From: Alphaproteobacteria bacterium
GTDB taxonomy: Bacteria; Pseudomonadota; Alphaproteobacteria; UBA6615
DNA: 64,000 nt
Assembly (NCBI GenBank): GCA_022449545.1
Contig: JAKUPN010000002.1
Location: 234,933 to 298,932 of the forward strand
Direction: 5' to 3'
This document shows, piece after piece, positions 1 to 10,063 of this stretch; position 1 is the stretch's first letter, and each line of letters begins with the position of its first letter. The notes beneath the pieces were generated by a model. The model made no database searches. It was not told where the DNA came from and saw only the letters and a list, made by a program, of their open reading frames with translations. Both the position numbers and the translations under genes were made by a program.

Positions 1-1
1 C

Positions 2-232
2 GCGTGGCCTGCCCCGAATCCCACTCAAACCTCACCAGAGACTTGCGGCGGCCCGAGTGAGCTCGGGCCTCCCGAGGCCCGGTTTCATCCGATGGGGGAA
101 GTTGCAGGAGAAATATATCCCGCTATAGCAGACTGGTTGATGACCTCCCTAACAGAGGGCAGACCTGATGATTATGAAAGAACAATTTATGTAGAAGAAA
201 ACACTACTATCGCTGATTATCAGCATGGATAG
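2..232 (+). CDS. C-terminal fragment of a truncated CDS (product unknown), ending ...EIYPAIADWLMTSLTEGRPDDYERTIYVEENTTIADYQHG*
   Basis: Open frame from the window edge to TAG at 230-232. Codons from about 98 on look natural; codons 2-97 are GC-rich and may not be genuine. Confidence 0.45.
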   Translation, partial: AWPAPNPTQTSPETCGGPSELGPPEARFHPMGEVAGEIYPAIADWLMTSLTEGRPDDYERTIYVEENTTIADYQHG

Positions 233-248
233 GAGTTTTGTTATTTCT

Positions 249-1280
249 CTATATTAGGCTCACCACGTGCCCAGACTCTGCGGATATATCTGCGGCATTC
301 GTAACCTCCATAACAAGCCTTGCTTCTTCTGCAGTGACTAGTAGAGGTTGGTTATTACATACTGCATTAAGAAAGTGAATCGTTTCATCTACCATGGCTC
401 CAGCAAAGACATGATCGACTTGCTCGCCAGGCATTGATGAGAGTGGATATTCAATACCGTTTTTTGTGGAATTTAATATGATTTCTTTGTGTGTATCATC
501 AACAGTGAGGGACCCGTCAGTGCCTATTATCTCTATCCAGCTTTGCGAGTACTGAGGATATCCTAGGGGAAGCACCCAGCCCGAGCCTGCCGTTATGGTT
601 GAGCCATCATCCATGGTCACCATTATCCATTGATGGTCGGGAGTTTTGCTTTCACGTGAAAAAAGTTTTCCCGCTTGCTGGGAATAAACTCTTACGGGAA
701 GGCGAGGCTGTAAGCACCACAGTAAAAAATCTATTGAATGGGTGCCCCCCATAGACGCGGGTGACAGTTTGGAGCGTCCTTTTATTTTAGTTCCGATCTC
801 ACGAGTGATATTTCGACTCAATAAACATGTGACTGGATCGCCAATTCTTCCTGATTTTATGGATTGATTAACATAAGCGTATCTCGGATCGAAACGGCGG
901 GTATACCCGACTGTAAGTTTAAGATTGTTTTTGTGGGCGATCCTAATAGCTTCATCAGTTTCGGCAAGACTTGGTGCTATTGGCTTTTCAACCAAAACAC
1001 TTTTTTTTTCTTTTAAGGCGCTAAGAACAATTGGATATCGTTCTGATTCGGGTGTTGAGGCAATTATTACAGCATTAATAGAGTCGTTATTGATTATATC
1101 ATGCCAATTATTTGTAACATTTGAGGCATTAGTTTCATCACCGACTATACTGGCTTTTAGTGGGTTTATTTCAGCTATGTGAAGTTCCTTTACTAAGGGG
1201 CTATTTGCGCATGCGTTGGCGCGAATTCCTCCGACCCAGCCAGTTCCTATAACTCCAATATTAATTGGTCTAAAAGACAA
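249..1280 (-). CDS. Gfo/Idh/MocA family oxidoreductase
   Basis: N-terminal Rossmann IGVIGTGWVGGIRA and VEKPIAPSLAETDEAI (EKP motif). Confidence 0.9.
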   Translation of the reverse strand: MSFRPINIGVIGTGWVGGIRANACANSPLVKELHIAEINPLKASIVGDETNASNVTNNWHDIINNDSINAVIIASTPESERYPIVLSALKEKKSVLVEKPIAPSLAETDEAIRIAHKNNLKLTVGYTRRFDPRYAYVNQSIKSGRIGDPVTCLLSRNITREIGTKIKGRSKLSPASMGGTHSIDFLLWCLQPRLPVRVYSQQAGKLFSRESKTPDHQWIMVTMDDGSTITAGSGWVLPLGYPQYSQSWIEIIGTDGSLTVDDTHKEIILNSTKNGIEYPLSSMPGEQVDHVFAGAMVDETIHFLNAVCNNQPLLVTAEEARLVMEVTNAADISAESGHVVSLI

Positions 1281-2916
1281 AGTAATCTCTCCTTTTTATT
1301 ACTTTCTGGTGGTTTTTAGCTTCATTTAATATTAAATCGGCAGCTTTTTCTGCTATCATAATTGTTGGTGCGTTTGTGTTTCCAGAAACAATGGTTGGCA
1401 TGATGGAAGCGTCAACAACCCTGAGGCACTGAATGTTATGAACTCTGAGTTCATGGTCGACAACGGCTTTGTTGTCCTGCCCCATCCTGCAGGTGCCAAC
1501 AGGATGAAAACTCGTTCCCCCTTTTTGTCTTAAGAATTCGAGAATTTGATTGTCAGTGATACAGTTTAGACCAGGGGCATATTCTTGTTTGATAAATTTC
1601 TCGATTGCCGGAGCTTTCAAGATCTCTCTTACCTTTTTGAAACCTAATACGAGCTTGTCACAATCGTCTGGGTTATGAAGAAAATTAGGGCAAATTTTAG
1701 GGTGTTTAAACGGGTCAGCGCTTTGAATATATATCGAGCCCCTGCTTTTGGGACGCAATAGTCTAACAATGACCGAAAACCCTGAGAATGGATGGAGTCC
1801 CCTTCCCAATTTATCTGTGCTGAACAGAGCGAGACCAGCTTGAATGTCAGAAGAGGTTAATGAAGGGTCCGTTTTTAAAAACCCCGCTGCATACGAGGCT
1901 CCCATGGCCAAAAAGCCCTTACGGCTATGGAGGTAGCGCGCCCCTTCTAGTATTGCCCGGAAATTACTAGACAAAGTGTCATTGAGTGTCAGTTTTTGGG
2001 TGGACTCGTACATAAGCCTTCCATTGTAGTGATCTTGCAAATTACTACCCACATCAGGCATGTCTAGGACAACTTCTATTCCTAATTCGCGAAGTTTTTT
2101 TTCTGGGCCTAGCCCAGATAACATCATTATTTGAGGAGTATTTATTGATCCCCCTGAAAGCAGTATCTCTCTGTTAGCTAGAGCTACTTTTCTTTTGTTG
2201 TTTTGTAAATACTCTATGCCGACGGCTTTTCTGCCTTCGAATATTATTTTGGTAGCATGAGAGAGAGTAGAAATTTTGAGGTTTTTACGTTTTCGTGCAG
2301 GTCTAATATAACCAGTAGAGGCACTGGAACGTCGGCCATTGCGGATAGTGAATTGTAAATACCCAAAACCGTCATTTTCAGACCCATTAAAATCATCGTT
2401 ACGTTTGTGCCCAAACTGTTCTGCTGCGTTTATGAAAGCCTCGCAGATGGGGTGTCCACTCGCTGGGTCAGAAACAGCTATTGGCCCACCAGTTCCATGA
2501 AACTCATCACTGCCGCGTTGCTGGTCTTCTGACTTTTTAAAATAATGAAGGACATCATCAAAACCCCATCCAGTGTTTCCTAATTGTTGCCAATGGTCGT
2601 AGTCTTCTTTTTGCCCACGAATGTAAACAAGGCCATTAATTGAGCTAGACCCTCCCAACACTTTCCCCCGTGGTTGTGGAATGCGGCGGTTGCCTGTCTC
2701 GGGGTCTGGTTCATTAGTATAGAGCCAGTTAACTTTTGGGTTTGTGAAGTGTTTTCCATAACCTAATGGGATGTGTATCCATGGGCTTCGGTCAGTGTTG
2801 CCAGCTTCAAGCAGAAGTACTTTATAATTTCCCGATTCTGTTAGCCTGTTAGCTAATACGCAGCCAGCGCTTCCTGCGCCAACTATAATAAAATCATAAC
2901 TGAGTTGCTCATTCAT
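1270..2916 (-). CDS. GMC family oxidoreductase (choline dehydrogenase-like)
   Basis: FIIVGAGSAGCVLANRLTE FAD motif; GGSSSINGLVYIRG; C-terminal HPVGTCRMG...VDASIMPTIVSGNTNAPTIMIAEKAAD. Confidence 0.95.
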   Translation of the reverse strand: MNEQLSYDFIIVGAGSAGCVLANRLTESGNYKVLLLEAGNTDRSPWIHIPLGYGKHFTNPKVNWLYTNEPDPETGNRRIPQPRGKVLGGSSSINGLVYIRGQKEDYDHWQQLGNTGWGFDDVLHYFKKSEDQQRGSDEFHGTGGPIAVSDPASGHPICEAFINAAEQFGHKRNDDFNGSENDGFGYLQFTIRNGRRSSASTGYIRPARKRKNLKISTLSHATKIIFEGRKAVGIEYLQNNKRKVALANREILLSGGSINTPQIMMLSGLGPEKKLRELGIEVVLDMPDVGSNLQDHYNGRLMYESTQKLTLNDTLSSNFRAILEGARYLHSRKGFLAMGASYAAGFLKTDPSLTSSDIQAGLALFSTDKLGRGLHPFSGFSVIVRLLRPKSRGSIYIQSADPFKHPKICPNFLHNPDDCDKLVLGFKKVREILKAPAIEKFIKQEYAPGLNCITDNQILEFLRQKGGTSFHPVGTCRMGQDNKAVVDHELRVHNIQCLRVVDASIMPTIVSGNTNAPTIMIAEKAADLILNEAKNHQKVIKRRDYFVF

Positions 2917-2946
2917 ATATAAAATAGTTCCTAAATATAAAGGTAA

Positions 2947-4020
2947 TTATGACAAGACAACGGTTTGTGAGGTTCTTGAAGCCTCTTCTATCGCTAGTGT
3001 AACTTTAAGGGTGAGACGGGCTTCTTCTGGTGTAGCATGTGGAATTTGTTGACCAGTTAGTAAGTGATCAAACCACGATCTGGATTCATTTGCCAATGCC
3101 CCCCAGAAATCTCCTACAGCAAAGTCCGCTGCTGACGTTGTCTGCATGAACATAAGATTTATATTGTGGTCAGGAACGTATGTATGAGGAGCCCCATTGT
3201 CAGTATATAGTAAACTATCCTTGTTATCGGCGTCCAAAAGTATGACACCCTCGTCGCCAAGTATTTCGAATCTTGAGCTCTGACCTATAGAAGGATACTT
3301 TGATGGAAGCGCATAGCAGATACCGAGGTTTACTATAGCGCCATTTTCGAATGTTATTATAGCCCAAGTGACATCGTCTGCCTCGTACCCCAAGTTTCTG
3401 AAGACTTTTCCATGAGAACGTGCGACAACTTCAATTGGTTGAATCCCTTCCAAATACCAGCAGGCCATATCTACGTAATAAGTTAGCACGTCCAATACAG
3501 GCGTTGCTTTGGGAGATCGTTCCAGTATCTGAAGCATTTGGGCTCGGGTATTATAAACTCGAGACTGTATACCGATCACTTCTCCCAATCGGTTCTGCAA
3601 TAATTGCTCTTTTGCAAGCATCCACCGTCTTTCATGCCTTCGAGAGTATCCCACCCGAAATTCTGTACCAGTCGAAGAGGACGCATTAATAATTGCATCG
3701 GCATCTTCCAAAGTAAGAGCGATTGGTTTTTCTATCAGAACTGGTTTTCCAGCTTCAAGGGCCTGGATTATGGCTTCTCTGTGGTCGTGCTCAGGGGTTG
3801 ATACGATCACAGTATTTACTTCAGGGTGATTGATTGCTTCTAGGTTATTATTTGTGCTGAAATTTGCACCTATTTGTTGAGCCAAGATATCAGCGCGATG
3901 TTGCTCAGCGTCAGACAAAGCGATAAAATTCACTGCGGGGTATCGGGATGCTAGGTTTGCTCTCAGAGTTCCTATACGTCCACAACCAATTACAGCAACT
4001 CCTAAACTTTTTCTACTCAT
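2947..4020 (-). CDS. Gfo/Idh/MocA family oxidoreductase (inositol 2-dehydrogenase-like)
   Basis: GVAVIGCGRIGTLRA; VLIEKPIALTLEDADAI. Confidence 0.9.
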   Translation of the reverse strand: MSRKSLGVAVIGCGRIGTLRANLASRYPAVNFIALSDAEQHRADILAQQIGANFSTNNNLEAINHPEVNTVIVSTPEHDHREAIIQALEAGKPVLIEKPIALTLEDADAIINASSSTGTEFRVGYSRRHERRWMLAKEQLLQNRLGEVIGIQSRVYNTRAQMLQILERSPKATPVLDVLTYYVDMACWYLEGIQPIEVVARSHGKVFRNLGYEADDVTWAIITFENGAIVNLGICYALPSKYPSIGQSSRFEILGDEGVILLDADNKDSLLYTDNGAPHTYVPDHNINLMFMQTTSAADFAVGDFWGALANESRSWFDHLLTGQQIPHATPEEARLTLKVTLAIEEASRTSQTVVLS

Positions 4021-4119
4021 TATATTTCTCCGTTACCACACAAAAAGTGATGCTATACTTATAACACAGAAAGCTTTGCAAACGATAAAATGATGGTGGA
4101 AGCCCCCTGAGGTTAGATA

Positions 4120-5046
4120 ATGTCTAAAATTATACAGATTAGAATGGGGGGTTATGGTCCTCCTTCAACTACTCACAGTCGAGCATTAAAATTTGTAGGA
4201 GATCGACTTGAAGCACTTTTTGGGGATGAAATTGAGATAAGGTATATATGGAACATAATGGACTTAGGCTACCGTGCAGATGAAATTATGTCTTTAACAG
4301 AATCTGGAGTTCTCACAATTTCATACCAATCTACCAGTTATTTAACCCGGAAAGTACCAGAACTCGGATTTGTTGATCTACCTTTTCTATTTTCAGATTT
4401 AAGTTCAGCGAGAGCTGCTTTTGATGGTCGGCTAGGAAAATATATGATTAATAAAATTGAGGAGAAGTATAACTTTCATGTATTTGGTTTTCTTGAAAAC
4501 GGTTTTCGTCACATATCCAATAAAGTTCGTTCCATTCAGTCTCCGGAAGACATTTTAGGTTTAACAATAAGAATGTTACCGAGCGAAATTCATTCTAGAA
4601 GTTTCGAGCTATTAGGGGCCAAACCAGTTCAGATGGATTTAACTGAAGCTATTAATTTGATTAAAAAAGGTGAATTAGATGCGCAAGAGAACCCTTTGGC
4701 CAACACTGTGACCTATGGTGTGCATAAATATCATCCATACCATACTTTAAGTAGCCATTTTTATTTAACCCGGGGTTTATGGGCTCATCGAGATTCTGTA
4801 AATAATTGGCCTAAAAAATTAAAAGCTACAATGGAATCTATTATCCCTGAGGCTATCAGTTATCAACGGAAGCTTGCTGAAGAGGAAGAAGTTTTGGCTC
4901 TTAAAGAAATAGAATCGGAAGGATGTGAAGTCGTTGAGCTTTCTCTCGAAGGGCAAAAACCCTTTCTTAGTAGAGTTGAGCCCTTATATAAGGAAGGACA
5001 AAGAGTTTTTGGGGATGCTCCCTTCAAATTGCTAGAAAATAATTAA
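4120..5046 (+). CDS. TRAP transporter DctP-like solute-binding protein without a visible signal peptide
   Basis: DctP-like architecture (PELGFVDLPFLFSDLSSARAAFDG; GFLENGFRHISNKVRSIQSPEDILGLTIRM; LGAKPVQMDLTEAINLIKKGELDAQENP). In-frame TAG lies two codons upstream of the ATG. Confidence 0.85.
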   Translation: MSKIIQIRMGGYGPPSTTHSRALKFVGDRLEALFGDEIEIRYIWNIMDLGYRADEIMSLTESGVLTISYQSTSYLTRKVPELGFVDLPFLFSDLSSARAAFDGRLGKYMINKIEEKYNFHVFGFLENGFRHISNKVRSIQSPEDILGLTIRMLPSEIHSRSFELLGAKPVQMDLTEAINLIKKGELDAQENPLANTVTYGVHKYHPYHTLSSHFYLTRGLWAHRDSVNNWPKKLKATMESIIPEAISYQRKLAEEEEVLALKEIESEGCEVVELSLEGQKPFLSRVEPLYKEGQRVFGDAPFKLLENN

Positions 5047-5077
5047 TACTTTTTTATAGGTTATTTTTGTATCCAGT

Positions 5078-6046
5078 TTAGTCTGGAACTATCCAGGTAC
5101 CAGTTTTTTGGGCTAAGGCACGGCCTAGATTAGGTGGGTTTGTTATAATTCCGGCTGATCCGCCTGCTTCGAGGAACTCTATAATGGCGGAAACTTTTGG
5201 GCCCATAGTACCTTCAGGAAATTGACCGTCATTAAGATACTCAATGGCCTCAGAACGGGTTAGTTTATTTAACCACCTTTGACTTTTTGTTCCAAAGTTT
5301 ATTGCTACTCGTTCAACTTCAGTGGCTATTATAAACAGTTCGGCCGAGAGTTCTCTGGATAGAAGTCCAGACGCAAAATCTTTGTCTATAACCGCTTCAA
5401 CGCCATGTATCATCTCTTTTTCGTCTTTATAAACGGGAATACCTCCTCCTCCACAGGCGATCACGACAAAACGTTCGTCAATCAAAGTTTCGATGGCTGA
5501 AATGTCGACTATTGATTTTGGAGTTGGGGACGGTACTACTCGACGCCACCCTCGGTCTCCTTCCTCACGGATAGTCCACTTTTGTTCATTAACAAGTTTT
5601 TTTGCCGTAGACTCATCCATAAAAGACCCAATTGGTTTGGAAGGGTATGTGAATGCTGGATCATCTTTGTCAACCAATATCTGTGTTACTACTGCAATAG
5701 GATTCCTATCTATCTTGCGTTTACGCATTTCGTTTAGAAGCGCTTTTTGGAACATGTAACCGATAGCTCCTTGGGTGTCCGCGCCAGCATAATCCATTGG
5801 TATCGGTGGAACTTCATCAATTGCAATCTCGGATCGTCTCATTATAAAACCAACTTGGGGACCATTTCCATGAGTGACAACCACATTCCATCCCTGTTCT
5901 ATCATGTCCACTATATAACGCGAGGTTATAGAGGCAGATTTATATTGATCCGGAATGGATTTATGTTTTTCATCAATAATTAATGAGTTTCCACCTGCTG
6001 CGATGATTGCGGTTTTTGGACGTCTTGCCATGCTTTGTTGCCCCAA
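5078..6046 (-). CDS. allK: carbamate kinase (ArcC/AllK family)
   Basis: AIIAAGGNSLI, VVVTHGNGPQVGFIMRRSE, MDYAGADTQGAIGYM, ACGGGGIPV, MGPKVSAIIEFLEAGG; adjacent to AllGFH homologues. Confidence 0.9.
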   Translation of the reverse strand: MGQQSMARRPKTAIIAAGGNSLIIDEKHKSIPDQYKSASITSRYIVDMIEQGWNVVVTHGNGPQVGFIMRRSEIAIDEVPPIPMDYAGADTQGAIGYMFQKALLNEMRKRKIDRNPIAVVTQILVDKDDPAFTYPSKPIGSFMDESTAKKLVNEQKWTIREEGDRGWRRVVPSPTPKSIVDISAIETLIDERFVVIACGGGGIPVYKDEKEMIHGVEAVIDKDFASGLLSRELSAELFIIATEVERVAINFGTKSQRWLNKLTRSEAIEYLNDGQFPEGTMGPKVSAIIEFLEAGGSAGIITNPPNLGRALAQKTGTWIVPD

Positions 6047-6056
6047 CTTTATTTTC

Positions 6057-7460
6057 TTAATTAGAAAACGTTTTTGCTAACGCAATAACTGCTTGCGAGA
6101 AACAATCAGCCGGGGCTTTAGTAATTCCTGCACCAATCTGACCAACGCCGGCTTTTCGGTGTGCGATTCCAGTATTAATAATTGGCATTATACTCGTATC
6201 AATCACCTTACGGACGTCGATACAAGCAGGGGTTGCTGAGAAGTTCATCTGGGGTATTGTAAAAGCGTCATTTTGACTGTGAGTTATATGTGACATTAGT
6301 TTGGTGTTTTCTATTGAGTCGTATGCTGATCCGCCCACAAACTGGACAATTGCAGGAGAAGCAGCCATAGCGAATGCACCAACACCCGCAGTTTCAGTTA
6401 TGCTGCTATCCCCAAGATCGGGGTTGGCGTCGCTAGCGTCAAAACCTGGAAAGAAAAGCCCATCAATTAAGGGAGCTGGTGCTTTGAACCAATTATCGCC
6501 TAAACCACTTACTCGGATTCCAAAATCTGTCCCATTCCTTGCCATGGCTGTTACTAAGCTTGATCCTGGTATTCCGTGTGCTGCGTCCATCATAGCTTTG
6601 CATGCGGACATGGATAAGTTTAGAAAGAAATGATCATTGTTACTGATAAAGTTAACTAACTCTGATAATACTGATACCTTTATGTCTGTTTTCAAAGCAG
6701 CTGTGATAAGTCGCTTTAATAGGAGTGCCGAAGCAGCCACATTGCGGTTATGAACTTCATCTCCCATATGCAGTGCTTGTGCCATTAATGGTTTTAACTT
6801 TAATGGTTCCATTTTTTCGAGAGACTTACCGAGGGCAGGTCCTAGAACTTCTTTCATCCAATGTAATCTATTAATGACCTCAGAATCGTTAGCACCAAAT
6901 CTAAGCACTTTGCCTAGTCCTTCATTAAGGTTAGAGAAGTATCTTGAGTTATGAACTGGATCATCAATGATCCAAACGGGCATGGAAGGGCTAATTATAC
7001 CAGCCATTGGCCCTACGGCCCTATTATGATGGCAGGGGATAAAGTTAATAGCACCTGATTCTAAAGTCTTCTCAGCAGATTTGTGATCTGTTTCCCATTC
7101 TTCGAATATGCAGGCACCTATTATTGCTCCTCTCATAGGACTACACATCTTTTCCCATGTTATGGGAGGTCCTGAGTGCATTATAGTTTTTTCACTCATG
7201 CCTTCGATAACCTGAAATGCTGGTTTAACCCCGACCAGAGTTGGCTGGCTATCAAGATATCTTTGAAATGATCTATGATTTGCTTCTTCGACTTCTGATC
7301 TATTCACCAGTTGACCTAGGGCTCGGGCTACGTTCTCGTCATTACCAGGAGGGGTCCAATCTACATTTATAACTTTTGCGTCGCTGCCGATAATAGGTTT
7401 GGCAAAATCAGAAACTCCTACGTTGATTACTGATAATTTTGAATTAAATAGGTTAGTCAT
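6057..7460 (-). CDS. allG: DUF1116 family protein, AllG/YlbE-like (oxamate carbamoyltransferase subunit)
   Basis: VINVDWTPPG...; HHNRAVGPMAGIISPSMPVWII; MAQALHMGDEVHNRNVAASALL; synteny with FdrA/AllH/carbamate kinase. Confidence 0.88.
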   Translation of the reverse strand: MTNLFNSKLSVINVGVSDFAKPIIGSDAKVINVDWTPPGNDENVARALGQLVNRSEVEEANHRSFQRYLDSQPTLVGVKPAFQVIEGMSEKTIMHSGPPITWEKMCSPMRGAIIGACIFEEWETDHKSAEKTLESGAINFIPCHHNRAVGPMAGIISPSMPVWIIDDPVHNSRYFSNLNEGLGKVLRFGANDSEVINRLHWMKEVLGPALGKSLEKMEPLKLKPLMAQALHMGDEVHNRNVAASALLLKRLITAALKTDIKVSVLSELVNFISNNDHFFLNLSMSACKAMMDAAHGIPGSSLVTAMARNGTDFGIRVSGLGDNWFKAPAPLIDGLFFPGFDASDANPDLGDSSITETAGVGAFAMAASPAIVQFVGGSAYDSIENTKLMSHITHSQNDAFTIPQMNFSATPACIDVRKVIDTSIMPIINTGIAHRKAGVGQIGAGITKAPADCFSQAVIALAKTFSN

Positions 7461-9007
7461 TATAAAGTCTCAATTACTTTCGTAGCCAAGCGAACCGCTT
7501 CAGCATTGTTATTTGCTAATAAAACACCTGCATTTCTGAGTTTGCTTTTTTGTAAGGAGAGATTTTGAGGATCTCCTTCTGTGCCGCAAATAAACCCGAT
7601 CATTACTGGATGCGAGACTTTATTATTGCTTCTAATCTCATTAATTATTGGAGCAATAGCACTACTGGGGTCAGTATGTGCACAGTGACCTAATACTATA
7701 TCAAAAAGGATTACTGCTGTTTCGGGATCGGAGGCTTCTTCCATCATGCGTTCATTTCGGATTCCAAAATCTATCATGGGGTGGGCTTTACCACGGGTGA
7801 ATAGATCATCACCTAAATCCAGAAGTGTATGACCATGACTTTGCCAAGGGTCATTCATTAAAGTTGTTTTAGGAAAGATGATATTCGAATAAAGATCTTC
7901 TAACTTTCCATTGAGTAGGCTTAATGCCTCATAACAGAAGGTGCCCCCGCTATAGAGAGCCCTTAAGTACCTACGATCACTAGAAATTTTAGGAACATGA
8001 TACAAGAGTTCAGAGATCCTGGTTTCATCCATACGAGCTATACTTTGCTCATTATTAGAGAGCGATAGAGCAGTTCTGGAAGCGTCTTCAAGTGTTTCTG
8101 TTATGTAAATGTTTTTAACTTTAGGATCTTCTATATTAGAGTCAAAAAGACAGAGAACAGCTGGTTTACTCATTGCCTGAACTTTTTCGATCAATGAATC
8201 CACAACCTTTAATGAGGGTGGTTTAGAAATAATTACTACTACGGACGTTTCTTGATCTTTAGCCAGGGCCTTGATTCCCTGAATGGTTGTTAATCCGCCT
8301 ATCCGTGAGTCTAAATCTCTTCCACCCGTACCGATGGCCTGTGAAATGCCTCCTCCGCCCTCATCAATTAGACAGAGAACCTGTTGTAGGCCTGTGCCAG
8401 ATGCAGCTACTATCCCAATATTTCCTTTTTTTACTACATTTGCAAATCCTAGAGGCACTCCGTTAATTACTGAAGTACCGCAGTCGGGACCTAATACCAT
8501 AAGGTTTTTTTTGTTAGCATATTCCTTTAGTAGTATTTCGTCTTCGATAGAAACGTTATCACTGAATATCATGGTATTTAGACCCAGCTTTAAGGCCTTG
8601 AATGCTTCAGCTGCAGCGTAAGGACCTGGGGTCGAGATAAGAACTAAATTAGCTTCTGTATTTATGTCTAGGGCCATTTCTTGACTATAGGCCTCAGGAC
8701 TCTCAGATACTTGTTCTGAGTTACTGTTGATAGTGGGGCGCTTGCGCAGCTCGTCTTCTGCAAGATCAAGTGCTTCATTTAATGAAGTTTTATCTTTAGC
8801 TTCTATAGCTATTAAAACTTCATTTTGTTCTGCAGATATTTCAGATGAAAGTAACCCTGCTTCAAGTAATAAATTAATATTTGCTGGGGTGGCCATTATA
8901 CAAGAGGCTCGAATCACATTAGGTAGTGAATCAACTGTCGAAGAGATTTTCATTAGAGAAACTGAATCTCGATACAGATCTGCTATGACTCGTGTTCCGG
9001 AAGTCAT
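7460..9007 (-). CDS. allF: FdrA/AllF-like protein (acyl-CoA synthetase-like fold; oxamate carbamoyltransferase subunit)
   Basis: LMVLGPDCGTSVINGVPLGFANVVKKGNIGIVAASGTGLQQVLCLID-GGGGISQAIGTGGRDL; 4-bp overlap with allH and 1-bp overlap with allG. Confidence 0.9.
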   Translation of the reverse strand: MTSGTRVIADLYRDSVSLMKISSTVDSLPNVIRASCIMATPANINLLLEAGLLSSEISAEQNEVLIAIEAKDKTSLNEALDLAEDELRKRPTINSNSEQVSESPEAYSQEMALDINTEANLVLISTPGPYAAAEAFKALKLGLNTMIFSDNVSIEDEILLKEYANKKNLMVLGPDCGTSVINGVPLGFANVVKKGNIGIVAASGTGLQQVLCLIDEGGGGISQAIGTGGRDLDSRIGGLTTIQGIKALAKDQETSVVVIISKPPSLKVVDSLIEKVQAMSKPAVLCLFDSNIEDPKVKNIYITETLEDASRTALSLSNNEQSIARMDETRISELLYHVPKISSDRRYLRALYSGGTFCYEALSLLNGKLEDLYSNIIFPKTTLMNDPWQSHGHTLLDLGDDLFTRGKAHPMIDFGIRNERMMEEASDPETAVILFDIVLGHCAHTDPSSAIAPIINEIRSNNKVSHPVMIGFICGTEGDPQNLSLQKSKLRNAGVLLANNNAEAVRLATKVIETL

Positions 9008-9963
9008 GTTTCCAGTGCCTTAATTGGCATTTTAATCTCATCTATTATTAAATTAGCCAATTCTTTTTTCCAAGCTACCATGCCACACAAAAGACCAAAA
9101 GTGCTGTCCATACCAGAACTGTGCCCTAAGTCTAAACATTTATTAAACTCATAGTTTATTTTGTCTTTACCATCGCAGTTTAATATTGAATTACATAGAT
9201 CAGTAATTGGATATGAGCAGCGTCCTGATATCACGGAATTTAGTTGGTCAAGCGAGATGTCAACACTATTACTTTTTTGATTTTTCAGGTGATGTCCAAA
9301 ATTATTTAGAAAAACCCGATGCTCTTCTTCCCTAACTGAGGCTCGAGATCCAACTATGAACCCTAGAAGAAAATCGTCTCCTGAGGGTGTTAAACCTGGC
9401 CCTAGACCTAATAGTTTCTGCCCAACATTTTTTGCTAAACCTATATTCTTTGTTTGGATGGAAATAAGAAGCTGTGGAATAATTTTTTGGGTTCGTGCGA
9501 TCAAAGATCTATGAAATAAGTCAACGGACTGCTTATCATCTAGTGCTAGGGCTAAACCCTCCTTTTTTTTTATATCAAGTAAGAAATTCCACGCTATTTT
9601 CCAATTTGTATTTATTTTCTTTTCTAAGAAACTCTTTTTTGATTTGACGAAAGATTTTTTTTCTTTGGCTGCAAACCTAAGATCAATAGAAATTCTTGAT
9701 CCAGAAAATCTTATAACTTCTCCACGGCATGACAAAGGTTGTCCATGTGAGATCAGCTTGGTAAAATCGACATCATCTAGTGTCTCTATGGCTATATAAC
9801 GAGGTGAATTTAGATCACTTTTATTAGCAATTACAGTTAATAAATCTTGAGTATGTAGACGTAAATTTACCACGCTGTGGAAAACGCTGTGGACGTGTCC
9901 ATCGAAATACGAATCTGACAAACGAAATTTTTTTGATGCTAAGTAACGCATCTTAATATTCAT
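9004..9963 (-). CDS. allH: DUF2877 family protein, AllH/YlbF-like
   Basis: GLGPGLTPSGDDFLLGFIVG motif; cluster context. Confidence 0.85.
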   Translation of the reverse strand: MNIKMRYLASKKFRLSDSYFDGHVHSVFHSVVNLRLHTQDLLTVIANKSDLNSPRYIAIETLDDVDFTKLISHGQPLSCRGEVIRFSGSRISIDLRFAAKEKKSFVKSKKSFLEKKINTNWKIAWNFLLDIKKKEGLALALDDKQSVDLFHRSLIARTQKIIPQLLISIQTKNIGLAKNVGQKLLGLGPGLTPSGDDFLLGFIVGSRASVREEEHRVFLNNFGHHLKNQKSNSVDISLDQLNSVISGRCSYPITDLCNSILNCDGKDKINYEFNKCLDLGHSSGMDSTFGLLCGMVAWKKELANLIIDEIKMPIKALET

Positions 9964-9990
9964 ATACCTTATAACGTATCTATTAGTAGA

Positions 9991-10030
9991 AGATCCGGAC
10001 TGAAATATAATTTCAAGTCAGCCCGGATCT
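9991..10030 (-). promoter_or_regulatory. Intercistronic bulged hairpin between the NCS2 permease and allH
   Basis: Minus strand AGATCCGG-(GCTG)-ACT(T)GAAAT-TAT-ATTTCAGT-CCGGATCT: 16 paired positions with two bulges and no T-tract. Confidence 0.55.
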
Positions 10031-10063
10031 AAACATATTATTTTCTACCAAATGATCGTTTGG

